From Raoultibacter phocaeensis (GTDB lineage: Bacteria; Actinomycetota; Coriobacteriia; Coriobacteriales; Eggerthellaceae): a stretch of 64,000 bases of DNA. Below the pieces are notes generated by a model. That model was not told where the DNA came from. It saw only the letters and a list, made by a program, of their open reading frames with translations, and did no database searches. How positions within the stretch are numbered: position 1 is the first letter of the stretch; each line of letters begins with the position of its first letter. The DNA lies in contig NZ_CABDUX010000001.1 in NCBI RefSeq assembly GCF_901411515.1, positions 1,798,001 to 1,862,000 of the forward strand. Reading direction: 5' to 3'. Positions 34,191 to 41,647 of the stretch are shown here, piece by piece. The position numbers were made by a program, and so were the translations under genes.

Positions 34191-34218
34191 TATACTGTAT
34201 CTATCAATAATTGATAGA
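34191..34218 (+). promoter_or_regulatory. Promoter and palindromic operator of the pseudo-Fic gene
   Basis: A TATACT -10 box at 34191-34196 without a good -35. TCTATCAA (34200-34207) and TTGATAGA (34211-34218) form a perfect 8-base inverted repeat over the expected start point. The TATCAA/TTGATA core matches the arms at 34054-34078. Confidence 0.55.
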
Positions 34219-34240
34219 ATTGCGAACGGGGGACGGGGGC

Positions 34241-35599
34241 ATGGGAACCGAATCGCTATCGAACGAATCCGTAGAGCAGATGATCGCGCTTCTGAAAGAT
34301 CCTGCGTTCTGCGAACTGCGGGGATTGGTGAATGCGCATCCTTTGCCGTGGTCGGAGTTCGAAACCTTGCGAATGCCCGATGGTATCAGCCACGAGCAGG
34401 CATGGCGCATCCTCAATGCGCTCAGGCGTCAAACCGCTATCGACCTGCCGTTTCGCGATGGAGATGGAAGGCGCGGATGGTACTATCCTACGCGCTCCAT
34501 CCTCGACGACCTCGATGACATCGACCGGCGCTGCCATTCGGGGTCCTGGCTCGATTTGGCCATCAAATCCCGCAACACCACCTATTTTCTTGTTGAAGCC
34601 CATGTCGACGGAGCTATCACAACCATTCGGGAAGACGGGCTCGCTATCGGATACGAAAAGGCGCGCGAGGTGCTGCTAGGCGAACGGGAGCCGGAAACCT
34701 CCGTAGAGCAGCTGCTCCTCAACGGCCACCAGGCGATGTGGGATCTGGCCGAATACGCCGACAAGCCCTGTACCCCCGAATTGATTCTCGATCTGTACGC
34801 GCAGGTTTCAAAGGACGTTGCATTTCGGGGGGTGCGGCCGCAGGTGCAGCGATCGGCTCTGTGGAAAGAGAAACGGCTTGACAGCTCGTCGGTGCTTGCG
34901 CTTGCGTCGAATTTGATCAACGGAAGCCGATCGGAGGTTGCCGAGCACCCGCTTATCTTAGGTATGGGTATCCGCCATCTGTTTATGAGTACGCTGCCGT
35001 TGCCCGCCTGGAACGGCATCATGTATTCGCTTCTCATGAAGCTGTTGTTTCGCAAATCGAGTTTGCCGGTGCTTGCGTTCGTGCCTATCGTCAAGGCGTG
35101 CCGCGATTGGGAAAGCGGCGTTATCAAGCCGCCAAACGTTTTGACGTCGCTTGCCGATTCGGAGATGCTCATCGACAACGAGGTCGATTACACGATTTAC
35201 GTGGCGATTGTGGCGCATCTTGTGCGCCAGCGGCTCGATGGGGTAGAAGAGGAGTTGAAGCGCGTGATCAAGCGCGACGAAGCGTTCGTTCAAGCGCTTC
35301 GCGAGGATGTGGAGATCAACCATCGGCAGCGGGCGATCTTGCAGGTTGCGCTCAGCAATCCCGAAGCGGTCTTCAGGATCGAATCGCATCAGAAAACCCA
35401 TCGCGTAGCGTATGCGACGGCGCGTGCCGATCTCATGAAGCTCGTCGACCTCGGTTTTTTGGGATGCGTCCGCACCAAGCGCGCGTTCGAGTTTCCCGTA
35501 ACCCCCGGTCTTCGCCAACGGCTCATGGGGTATGCCGGGCAGGGAGGTAAGCGCACCGCGTCTGCCTTGTCGGGCGAACAAGCCGAGGGCTTCCTCTAA
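34241..35599 (+). CDS. Catalytically dead Fic-fold protein with C-terminal winged helix
   Basis: A 452-residue protein I read as a degenerate member of the Fic/DUF4172-type family. EAHVDGAITTIREDGLAIGY and SVEQLLLNGHQAMWDL align with the inhibitory-helix region of that family. Where an active enzyme has HPFxDGNGR, this one has LPLPAWNGI, losing the catalytic His, the acidic residue and the Arg. The C-terminal winged helix (INHRQRAILQVALSNPEAVF, then THRVAYATARADLMKLVDLG) is well kept. It is divergent from flavoprotein 2 with matching palindromes at both promoters, so it is probably its transcription regulator (inference). ATG 34241 follows a G-rich box. Confidence 0.72.
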   Translation: MGTESLSNESVEQMIALLKDPAFCELRGLVNAHPLPWSEFETLRMPDGISHEQAWRILNALRRQTAIDLPFRDGDGRRGWYYPTRSILDDLDDIDRRCHSGSWLDLAIKSRNTTYFLVEAHVDGAITTIREDGLAIGYEKAREVLLGEREPETSVEQLLLNGHQAMWDLAEYADKPCTPELILDLYAQVSKDVAFRGVRPQVQRSALWKEKRLDSSSVLALASNLINGSRSEVAEHPLILGMGIRHLFMSTLPLPAWNGIMYSLLMKLLFRKSSLPVLAFVPIVKACRDWESGVIKPPNVLTSLADSEMLIDNEVDYTIYVAIVAHLVRQRLDGVEEELKRVIKRDEAFVQALREDVEINHRQRAILQVALSNPEAVFRIESHQKTHRVAYATARADLMKLVDLGFLGCVRTKRAFEFPVTPGLRQRLMGYAGQGGKRTASALSGEQAEGFL

Positions 35600-35764
35600 G
35601 ACAAAGAGCTCGCACAGCCTCTTTTCGCGCGCATGCGCCGCTTCGGCACTGCTCGTCGACAAGCACATCAGCGCCGTTCCGCTACCGCTTTTCTTGCGCG
35701 CGCCGTTTCTGCGAGCGCGAAACCCTGAGTTATGGAGGAATTGTAAACCATGGAAAACTTTCTC
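35600..35764. other. Non-coding stretch downstream of the pseudo-Fic gene
   Basis: No gene is supported. The first part is GC-rich, the last 60 bases are AT-richer and lead into the promoter at 35765. Confidence 0.35.
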
Positions 35765-35796
35765 TTGCGCTTCGGGAATAGTTAGCCTATACTAAC
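35765..35796 (+). promoter_or_regulatory. Metal-regulated promoter (GTTA-N8-TAAC over the -10)
   Basis: TTGCGC (35765-35770), 17 bases, TATACT (35788-35793). GTTA-N8-TAAC (35781-35796) covers the -10; the 19 bases from 35777 also agree at 13 positions with the DtxR/IdeR consensus. Same motif as at the two feo promoters. Confidence 0.6.
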
Positions 35797-35799
35797 ATC

Positions 35800-35945
35800 A
35801 TGCCAAGCGGAAGGCGGCTCAAGCGGAAACGCACAGCAGCCTGAACCTGTGGCAGACCTCCTTTTGCTTATCCGGGTGGTGGAGCTCCTCTCGTCTGGCT
35901 ACCACCACATTTTGCGGGGGGGAAATCCCCCTTTCCCCCGCCGCT
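35800..35945 (+). ncRNA. Structured RNA, unidentified (sRNA or leader)
   Basis: A long hairpin can be drawn: TGCCA (35810-35814) with TGGCA, then AGGCGGCT with AGCAGCCT (one mismatch), then GCG-GAAA-CGC as the apical stem. A second hairpin pairs GTGGTGG with CCACCAC (about 35875-35910). It ends in a dense G/C block (GGGGGGG, AAAT, CCCCC, TTT, CCCCC) that can form alternative stems. The promoter upstream carries the feo-type operator, and a separate TACAAT box lies just before the DtxR-family gene, so this could be an independent metal-regulated sRNA or a long leader. No family match is known to me. Confidence 0.5.
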
Positions 35946-36008
35946 CTCCTCTCTCTGATCCACGAAGTAAATGTAGTACAATGGGAAAAGCGCGTTAGGA
36001 GGCGTTTC

Positions 36009-36395
36009 GTGGAAAAAATCTCAATGTCGCACGAGGATTACCTTGAGGCTATCGTTATGCTCGGGGGAACGACCGAGCAGTCCGTTCGCTCGGTGGATAT
36101 CGCTGCGAAGATGGGCGTGTCGAAGGCTTCGGTCAACAAGGCGGTATCGACACTCAAGGAAAAGCGCCTCGTAGATCAGCCGTACTACGGCGATATCACG
36201 CTTACCGACGAAGGGTACGAGTACGGAACGTCGGTGCTCGGCCGCCATGAGCTTCTTTTGAAGTTCCTTACCAAGAACCTCGGCATCGATCCCGAAGTCG
36301 CCGAGGAGGAAGCGTGCCAGATGGAGCATGCTATCAGCGACGACTCATTCAAAAAATGGGCGGCGTTCATCAAGAAGATCGATTCCAAGAAGTAG
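36009..36395 (+). CDS. DtxR/MntR-family metal-dependent regulator (short form)
   Basis: A 128-residue regulator with a winged helix (SMSHEDYLEAIVMLGGTTEQ, VRSVDIAAKMGVSKASVNKA, LVDQPYYGDITLTDEGYEYG) and the dimerisation/metal-binding helices (GRHELLLKFLTKNLGIDPEV, EEEACQMEHAISDDSFKKW); it lacks the C-terminal SH3-like domain of full DtxR. E-x-x-C-x-x-E-H in EEACQMEH is the usual metal-site stretch. GTG 36009 follows AGGAGG. It is the best candidate to bind GTTA-N8-TAAC (inference). Confidence 0.88.
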   Translation: MEKISMSHEDYLEAIVMLGGTTEQSVRSVDIAAKMGVSKASVNKAVSTLKEKRLVDQPYYGDITLTDEGYEYGTSVLGRHELLLKFLTKNLGIDPEVAEEEACQMEHAISDDSFKKWAAFIKKIDSKK

Positions 36396-36468
36396 CGCGA
36401 TTGCGAGTCTGGCAACGATATCTCTTTTGTATTTCGTAGAATTCGTATTGAACAAATTTGCTCAATAG

Positions 36469-36497
36469 GCAAGCATTGTTGGTTGCTTGCGTTTTTT
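36469..36497 (+). terminator. Terminator of the DtxR-family gene
   Basis: GCAAGCA (36469-36475) pairs with TGCTTGC (36484-36490), followed by GTTTTTT. Confidence 0.85.
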
Positions 36498-36743
36498 GGC
36501 AACCCATAACCGCTTTCTGGTAATTCGTCACCTATTTACCTCATGCCTGTGTTTTTTGTGGCGGCTGATTTTGCCAGCATCGCCGCATACGCCCTCGTCA
36601 ACCTCTGTTCAACATATGGTTTACAAGACCGTGCACGGCCGATCCTGACGTGCGGAGTGTCTGAGATTATGCTATCCTGCGATCAGCTTCTAGCATTGAA
36701 CACACCACACACGAACCAAGATGCTGAGAGGGGCACCGTTCCG
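36498..36743. other. Upstream region of the FtsB-like gene
   Basis: No separate gene is supported. CTGACG (36645-36650), 17 bases, TATGCT (36668-36673) is a likely promoter. It lies downstream of the first two possible in-frame starts of the next gene, so those are unlikely to be used. Confidence 0.45.
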
Positions 36744-37946
36744 TTGGTTGCACAGGCGAAGATAGTCTCGTTTGACGAGGCGAAGACCGTGGCGGGTAAA
36801 ACCCGTCCGTCTGCCGCTGCATTCAGGCGTCCCTCGGTGAAAACGGCGGCTCCCAAGAATGCAAAATCTTCGTCGACCAAAGCAGCGTCGAAGCCGAGCG
36901 TGAAAGCCAAGCCGAAGAGCTCGAAGCTTTCGGCAAAGTCTTCAGCACCGCAATCCGCGAAGAAAACGAATGCGGTTGCGAAACCGAGGACGGCACCCAA
37001 GCCCGCATCGACGGTGAAATCAAAGAGCGCAGCGAAACCCAAAGCTTCGATACGCTCCCAATCTGCGTCGCCATCGAAGTCGTCGGCAGCTCGATCAAAG
37101 TCGAATGCGAAACCCTCGTTAGTATCCCAGAAAAGCGGATCCCGCACGTCGCAGCGCACCTTCGCTTCTTCAGGCGTGCGCAGCACCTCGTCGCGCGATC
37201 GGCAGGCTTTCAAGCAGCCCGCTCAAAAGCAGGTCTCAACGAAACGAGCTTCTGCGAGCACCGGTCGCGAATCTGACGCGGTGATTCGCACGAGCTGGGA
37301 CGAAGAGCCCGAAGTCGATGATTTCGAAGAAACCAAGACTTCGCGGATCGATAAGCTTAAACGCAGCGTCGCCAAGAACAAGGCCGGCAAAGCGTTCACG
37401 AGGCAGTTCGGCAGCGGCGATTCCGATGCGTCATCGGGAGGCAGCAGGGCTGCGCTCTATAAAGGCGAAATGGGCAAAAAGCACAAGCAGGCATCGAGGA
37501 TGCAGGGAAACCCCGGCAAGTCGATGGGCGCCTCCAAAAAGCGCTTCTCGGGAATCAGCCTGAACCCCCGCTCCCCGAAATTCGTCGCAAGCCTGATGGT
37601 TGCCGCATGCCTCGTGCTTTCGTGCGTGTTTCTGTATCCGACGGCGCAGCAGTACTATGTAGCCGTTCGCGAGCGCGATCAGCTTCAGGCAGAGTACGAT
37701 GCGCTCCAGCAGCGCAACCAGACCATCAAGGCCGAGGTCGACAACCTTTCGACCGATGCCGGCATCGAGGATCGCGCACGCAGGGAGTTCGGCTGGGTCA
37801 AGCAAGACGAGCATGCAGCCAACGTGTACGGGATCGATGCCGCCGAAGACGAATCGACGTACAACAAGGCAATCACGCCCGGCAGCATCGATGCGCCCGA
37901 AACGTGGTATTCTCCGATACTGGACGTCGTCTTCGGCGTCGAATAG
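36744..37946 (+). CDS. FtsB/DivIC-like septum formation protein with basic N-terminal tail
   Basis: The C-terminal third has a membrane helix (FVASLMVAACLVLSCVFLYP), a coiled coil (RERDQLQAEYDALQQRNQTI, KAEVDNL) and the following RARREFGWVKQDE, the DivIC/FtsB pattern of divisome scaffolds. The 260-residue cytoplasmic N-terminus is a low-complexity Lys/Ser/Ala-rich tail, similar to basic tails of some actinobacterial division proteins. The frame is open back to 36543, but the promoter at 36645-36673 and the GAGAGGGG box favour the TTG at 36744 (400 residues); start uncertain. Confidence 0.75.
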   Translation: MVAQAKIVSFDEAKTVAGKTRPSAAAFRRPSVKTAAPKNAKSSSTKAASKPSVKAKPKSSKLSAKSSAPQSAKKTNAVAKPRTAPKPASTVKSKSAAKPKASIRSQSASPSKSSAARSKSNAKPSLVSQKSGSRTSQRTFASSGVRSTSSRDRQAFKQPAQKQVSTKRASASTGRESDAVIRTSWDEEPEVDDFEETKTSRIDKLKRSVAKNKAGKAFTRQFGSGDSDASSGGSRAALYKGEMGKKHKQASRMQGNPGKSMGASKKRFSGISLNPRSPKFVASLMVAACLVLSCVFLYPTAQQYYVAVRERDQLQAEYDALQQRNQTIKAEVDNLSTDAGIEDRARREFGWVKQDEHAANVYGIDAAEDESTYNKAITPGSIDAPETWYSPILDVVFGVE

Positions 37947-37973
37947 GCACGGACTAAGGTAAAAAGGAAGACC

Positions 37974-38918
37974 ATGCAGAGTAAACGCTATGCTGCAATC
38001 GACATCGGCACCGTTACGTGTCGTTTGCTCGTTGCGGATGCCGACGAAACGGATCTGAATGAGCTGCGGCGCGAGGTTGTCATCACAAACCTTGGCGAAG
38101 GTGTCGATGCGACGGGGGTCTTGAAGCCCGAAGCCATGGAACGGGTTGCCGCGCAGATGAAGCGGTTTCTCGCCATTATCGAAGAATACAAAACGCCCGA
38201 GCACCCCGAGGTCGTCGTGATCGCCATGGCGACCTCGGCTTCACGGGATGCGAAAAACTCCTCCGAGTTTGCGGCGATGCTCGACGGAATCGGCATTCGG
38301 CTGACCGTGATACCGGGCGAGCGGGAGGCGGCGCTTTCGTTCCTAGGCGCTTCGAGCGATTTTCTCGGGGAAGACCTTCTGGTTGTCGATATCGGGGGAG
38401 GTTCGACCGAGGTTATCGCGGGAACAGGCGGCTGCGAACCGGTATTCAAGCACTCGTTTGATATTGGGTGCCGTCGAGTGACCGAGCGCTTCTTGGCCGC
38501 CGACCCGCCGACCGCAGGTGAACTCTACGCTGCGAAAACGTGGACGAAGCACTCGATGGCTCCGAAGTTCGACGAGCTTGCGGCAACGGGATTCAAGCCG
38601 AGCCGCATGATTGCCGTCGCGGGTACGGCTACGAGCATCGTGTCCATCGACGAGCGTATGGAGGTTTACGACAGCGAGCGGGTCCACAAAACCGTCGTGC
38701 CTTTGTCGGTTCTCGAAAAGGTGTACGCGCACCTTCGCAGCGTGCCGCTCGCCGAGCGCAAAGAGATCGTCGGACTCGACCCGGGCCGCGCGAGCGTGAT
38801 CGTGGCGGGAATGGTGATCGTGGAAACCGTCATGGAGCTTGCCCGCATGAAGGAGTTCACGGTGAGTGAAACCGATATCTTGCAGGGAATCATCCTCGAT
38901 GCGGCGAGAAACGGTTAA
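37974..38918 (+). CDS. Ppx/GppA-family phosphatase
   Basis: A 314-residue ASKHA-fold enzyme. YAAIDIGTVTCRLLVADADE is the first phosphate loop and LLVVDIGGGSTEVIAGTGG the second, with FDIGCRRVTERFL following, as in exopolyphosphatase and guanosine pentaphosphatase. Length corresponds to the catalytic half only. It would degrade polyphosphate or pppGpp. Follows the FtsB-like gene by 27 bases, so probably cotranscribed. Confidence 0.92.
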   Translation: MQSKRYAAIDIGTVTCRLLVADADETDLNELRREVVITNLGEGVDATGVLKPEAMERVAAQMKRFLAIIEEYKTPEHPEVVVIAMATSASRDAKNSSEFAAMLDGIGIRLTVIPGEREAALSFLGASSDFLGEDLLVVDIGGGSTEVIAGTGGCEPVFKHSFDIGCRRVTERFLAADPPTAGELYAAKTWTKHSMAPKFDELAATGFKPSRMIAVAGTATSIVSIDERMEVYDSERVHKTVVPLSVLEKVYAHLRSVPLAERKEIVGLDPGRASVIVAGMVIVETVMELARMKEFTVSETDILQGIILDAARNG

Positions 38919-38988
38919 TTGTTTCTGCGCACGGCCTCGTCTTTTGCTATCATGATGCACGTTCGGTGCGGGCGCGAAGCCCGCATAC

Positions 38989-39073
38989 GGGGGCGTGGCG
39001 GAATTGGCATACGCAGCGGACTTAAAATCCGCCGACTTCGGTCTTAAGGGTTCGAGTCCCTTCGCCCCTACCA
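38989..39073 (+). tRNA. tRNA-Leu (anticodon TAA)
   Basis: An 85-base class II tRNA: acceptor GGGGGCG/CGCCCCT (G-U at the first pair), D arm, anticodon stem GCGGA/TCCGC with loop CTTAAAA (anticodon TAA), long variable arm (GAC TTCG GTC), T arm AAGGG-TTCGAGT-CCCTT, and an encoded CCA end. Confidence 0.96.
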
Positions 39074-39112
39074 TACGCTACCCGTCCGGCACCCGGAGAC
39101 TGCTCCGATAGA

Positions 39113-39170
39113 CATTGTCGCCCGAAAAACGCGGTTTCGGCGGCAATTCCATGTTTTTCGGGCGACAATG
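39113..39170. repeat. Perfect 18-bp inverted repeat next to tRNA-Leu
   Basis: Arms 39113-39130 and 39153-39170 are perfectly complementary around a 22-base centre, starting 40 bases after the tRNA. The stem contains AAAAAC/GTTTTT. It might be a terminator for both directions or an end of a small mobile/repetitive element. Confidence 0.7.
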
Positions 39171-39221
39171 CGTGTGTATTGCCTGCCGAGTGCGGCAAAG
39201 CGCGGTGCCGCACGGTGTCCG

Positions 39222-40280
39222 CTACACCTCTATTCCCACGAACAGGTCCTCGAGGCGCAGCACGGCATCGAAATCCCCCCAAACCTTGAGGGTGCCGTTG
39301 AGCAGCGCATCGGAGATAGACGTATCGCCGGAAACGATACGCTTCCAGAGGGCGACATCGGCCTCGATGCGCGCAGCCGCCCGCTCATCGGGCGCCGGTT
39401 CGATAGTGCAGGACGAGGTTTCACACAGAAGAGCGGCTTGGCTGCGCTCGTCGGAGAACGCGAATTCTATCGTGAGGGCTCGCTCGGGTTCCGGATCCTC
39501 TCGGTAGCGGGCGACAAACGCTGCAAGCACGGCATGCGCCTGAGGTGACGGCCGAGCACCCATCCAGTCGGGGGCGGGCGTTTCGGCTATGGCTGCAAGA
39601 CGGTTCACCACGGCCATGTACCGATCGGGATCATAGACCGGTATGCTCAGGGCGCGTTCGGTGTCGCGGGCGATCGTGCCGCTTACGGTATAATCAGCGC
39701 CTACGTTTTGCACCTCTTCGAGCCGCTTGCGCGCCGCGCTTCCCAGATGATCGGTGGCGAACGCACCGCCGGCAGGGCAGAGGATTTTCGAAACCCTGTC
39801 GTCGCAGAGTAGATCGAACTGGAGCGCAATCGCCTCGAAGTTGCGCTCCGACTCCTGAAACCCGCATGTGGAAACAAGCACGTGACGCTGGGCCGCCGCG
39901 TCGTAGCGTTGCGGGTGCCTCACGCCTCCCTTCCGTTTTTCGAACAGGGGGCTGTTGTTCGGCATGAGACGGTCGAGGAAAGCCTTCATTGTCGACGGCA
40001 TGCCGAAGTAGTACAGCGGCATCGACCAGACGACTACATGGGCCCGCCGAAACAGCGGCAGCAGGCTGTCCATGTCGTCGCGGATGACGCACGTTCCCGG
40101 CGTAGCATGCCAACATCCGAAACAGCCGCGACACGGCGCGATCGCCTTCTCGTACAGGGTGATTTCGTCGATGATGCTTTCCGGAACTGTTTTGAGCATG
40201 CCCTCAACGAAAGCATCTGCGAGTTTCTTCGTTGCACTCGCCTGTTTTCGGGGACTGCCGTTCAGGTACAGGATGTTCAT
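39222..40280 (-). CDS. Flavodoxin-like NADPH-dependent FMN reductase fused to an SCP2-like domain
   Basis: A 352-residue protein. Residues 1-200 are an NAD(P)H-dependent FMN reductase/flavodoxin fold: LYLNGSPRKQASATKKLADA is the FMN phosphate loop, CRGCFGCWHATPGTCVIRDD is typical of the iron-sulfur-flavoprotein-like subgroup, and MPLYYFGMPSTMKAFLDRLM follows. The last 100 residues (AALLCETSSCTIE, ADVALWKRIVSGDTSI, LKVWGDFDAVLRLEDLF) resemble an SCP2 sterol-carrier/lipid-binding domain. The open frame extends to 41333 over another gene; AGAAAGGAAG supports ATG 40280. Confidence 0.8.
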   Translation of the reverse strand: MNILYLNGSPRKQASATKKLADAFVEGMLKTVPESIIDEITLYEKAIAPCRGCFGCWHATPGTCVIRDDMDSLLPLFRRAHVVVWSMPLYYFGMPSTMKAFLDRLMPNNSPLFEKRKGGVRHPQRYDAAAQRHVLVSTCGFQESERNFEAIALQFDLLCDDRVSKILCPAGGAFATDHLGSAARKRLEEVQNVGADYTVSGTIARDTERALSIPVYDPDRYMAVVNRLAAIAETPAPDWMGARPSPQAHAVLAAFVARYREDPEPERALTIEFAFSDERSQAALLCETSSCTIEPAPDERAAARIEADVALWKRIVSGDTSISDALLNGTLKVWGDFDAVLRLEDLFVGIEV

Positions 40281-40520
40281 AGGATGTCTTCCTTTCTGCA
40301 TCCATTGAACCATGCAAACGGGGAAACATCGCCCGCGCGGACTCGACGCTCCGTAGAGTTTCTGCGGCATCGGTTGGTCGCGTATCCTGAGAGCATTTTG
40401 TGGTGCTTCTGCAACGATAAACGAAAAATCGGGTCCGAAAAGGTACCGTTTCCTTGCATGCGCGGCACTTGTGGTACCATTCCGTGAAGTATGCGAACGA
40501 AGACGGATAAGAAAGCATCC

Positions 40521-41570
40521 ATGAACAACATCAACGAGATCGTGGCATCGGTGCAAAAGCAGCCCGAAAGTTTCGAAGAGTACCTTATCTCCTATGCGGA
40601 CGAAGTTGGCGATCTCGTCAACTCGTATATTCCGCAAGGCACGCATCCCGATATGGATCGGTACCTGTACCGGCCGCTTGTGGAGTACAGCAGAAACGGC
40701 GGCAAGCGCCATCGTCCGCTCATCTGCTTCGCGGCGTGCCAAGCGGTTGGCGGCGATATGTCGAAGGCGACGTCGGCGGCGGCCGCGATCGAGCATTTCC
40801 ATACCGCGGCGCTTATCCACGACGACATCGCCGATGAGGCCGAACTGCGGCGCGGAGAGCCCTGCATGCATCTGACCGAGGGGATCGGGCTTGCCATCAA
40901 CGCAGGCGATCTTGCGCTTTCCCTGGTCAACGGCACGGTTATGAACGACCCGCTGCTTGATGACGCCACGAAGGTGCGGGTGGTCACCGAGCTTGTCAAC
41001 ATGACGCAGCATACGATCGAGGGCCAGGCACTCGATATCGGCTGGGCGCGCGACGGACGCTACGACCTGACGCCTGAGGATTACCTTGTCATGGCCACGC
41101 ATAAGACGGCGCACTATTCGGGTGCTGTTCCGCTTGCCGTGGGTGCGATCATCGGCGGCGGAACCGAAGCCGAAATCGAGGCGCTGCGCAACTACGGTCT
41201 CGATACGGGCCTCGCGTTCCAGATTCAAGACGATCTTTTGAACCTCGTCGGTTCCGAAGAGAGCATGAAGAAGGATTTCCGCAACGACATTACGGAAGGC
41301 AAACGTACGCTCATCGTCGTGCATGCGCTGCAAAACTCGCCTGAGCGTGATCGTCTCGTCGACATCCTCTCTTCGAAAGAGAAGGATACAGGCGTGCTCG
41401 CCGAAGCCGTTGCCATCATGGAGGCCTCGGGCAGCGTCGAGTATGCGCGCAACTACGCAGAAAACCTTACGAGCATCGCGAAGAATCGCCTCATCGACAT
41501 GGTGAAGCCCTCGCCCTCGCGCGACCTGCTCGTATCGATGGCTGACTGGTTCGTCAACCGTTTAAAGTAG
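40521..41570 (+). CDS. Polyprenyl diphosphate synthase
   Basis: A 349-residue all-helical isoprenoid synthase. The first aspartate-rich motif is DDIADEAELRR, and FQIQDDLLN is the second, reading DDLLN where many enzymes have DDxxD. GGKRHRP is the conserved substrate-binding region. It condenses IPP onto allylic diphosphates; product length (quinone side chain or lipid carrier) cannot be set. ATGs at 40491 and 40521 are possible; the second follows GGATAAGAAAG. Confidence 0.9.
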   Translation: MNNINEIVASVQKQPESFEEYLISYADEVGDLVNSYIPQGTHPDMDRYLYRPLVEYSRNGGKRHRPLICFAACQAVGGDMSKATSAAAAIEHFHTAALIHDDIADEAELRRGEPCMHLTEGIGLAINAGDLALSLVNGTVMNDPLLDDATKVRVVTELVNMTQHTIEGQALDIGWARDGRYDLTPEDYLVMATHKTAHYSGAVPLAVGAIIGGGTEAEIEALRNYGLDTGLAFQIQDDLLNLVGSEESMKKDFRNDITEGKRTLIVVHALQNSPERDRLVDILSSKEKDTGVLAEAVAIMEASGSVEYARNYAENLTSIAKNRLIDMVKPSPSRDLLVSMADWFVNRLK

Positions 41571-41647
41571 CGGGCAAAGCGAGAAGCTTTTCTACCCGAT
41601 TTGTGAACGCCCTCGGGTTGGCTTTTCCTGTGCGCTACAATACCGCC

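Noticed and set aside
35800-35860. Signal recognition particle RNA (ffs), because of a GGAA-type tip and AGCAGCC
   Set aside because: The conserved SRP domain IV internal loops (CAGG on one side, AGCA on the other around a GGAA tetraloop) do not fit: this RNA has TCAA, a GCG-GAAA-CGC tip and ACAGCAG.
40281-41333. 703-residue protein comprising the flavodoxin-like gene plus a long N-terminus
   Set aside because: The extra part is antisense to the polyprenyl synthase gene and has no domain; AGAAAGGAAG and homology start at 40280.
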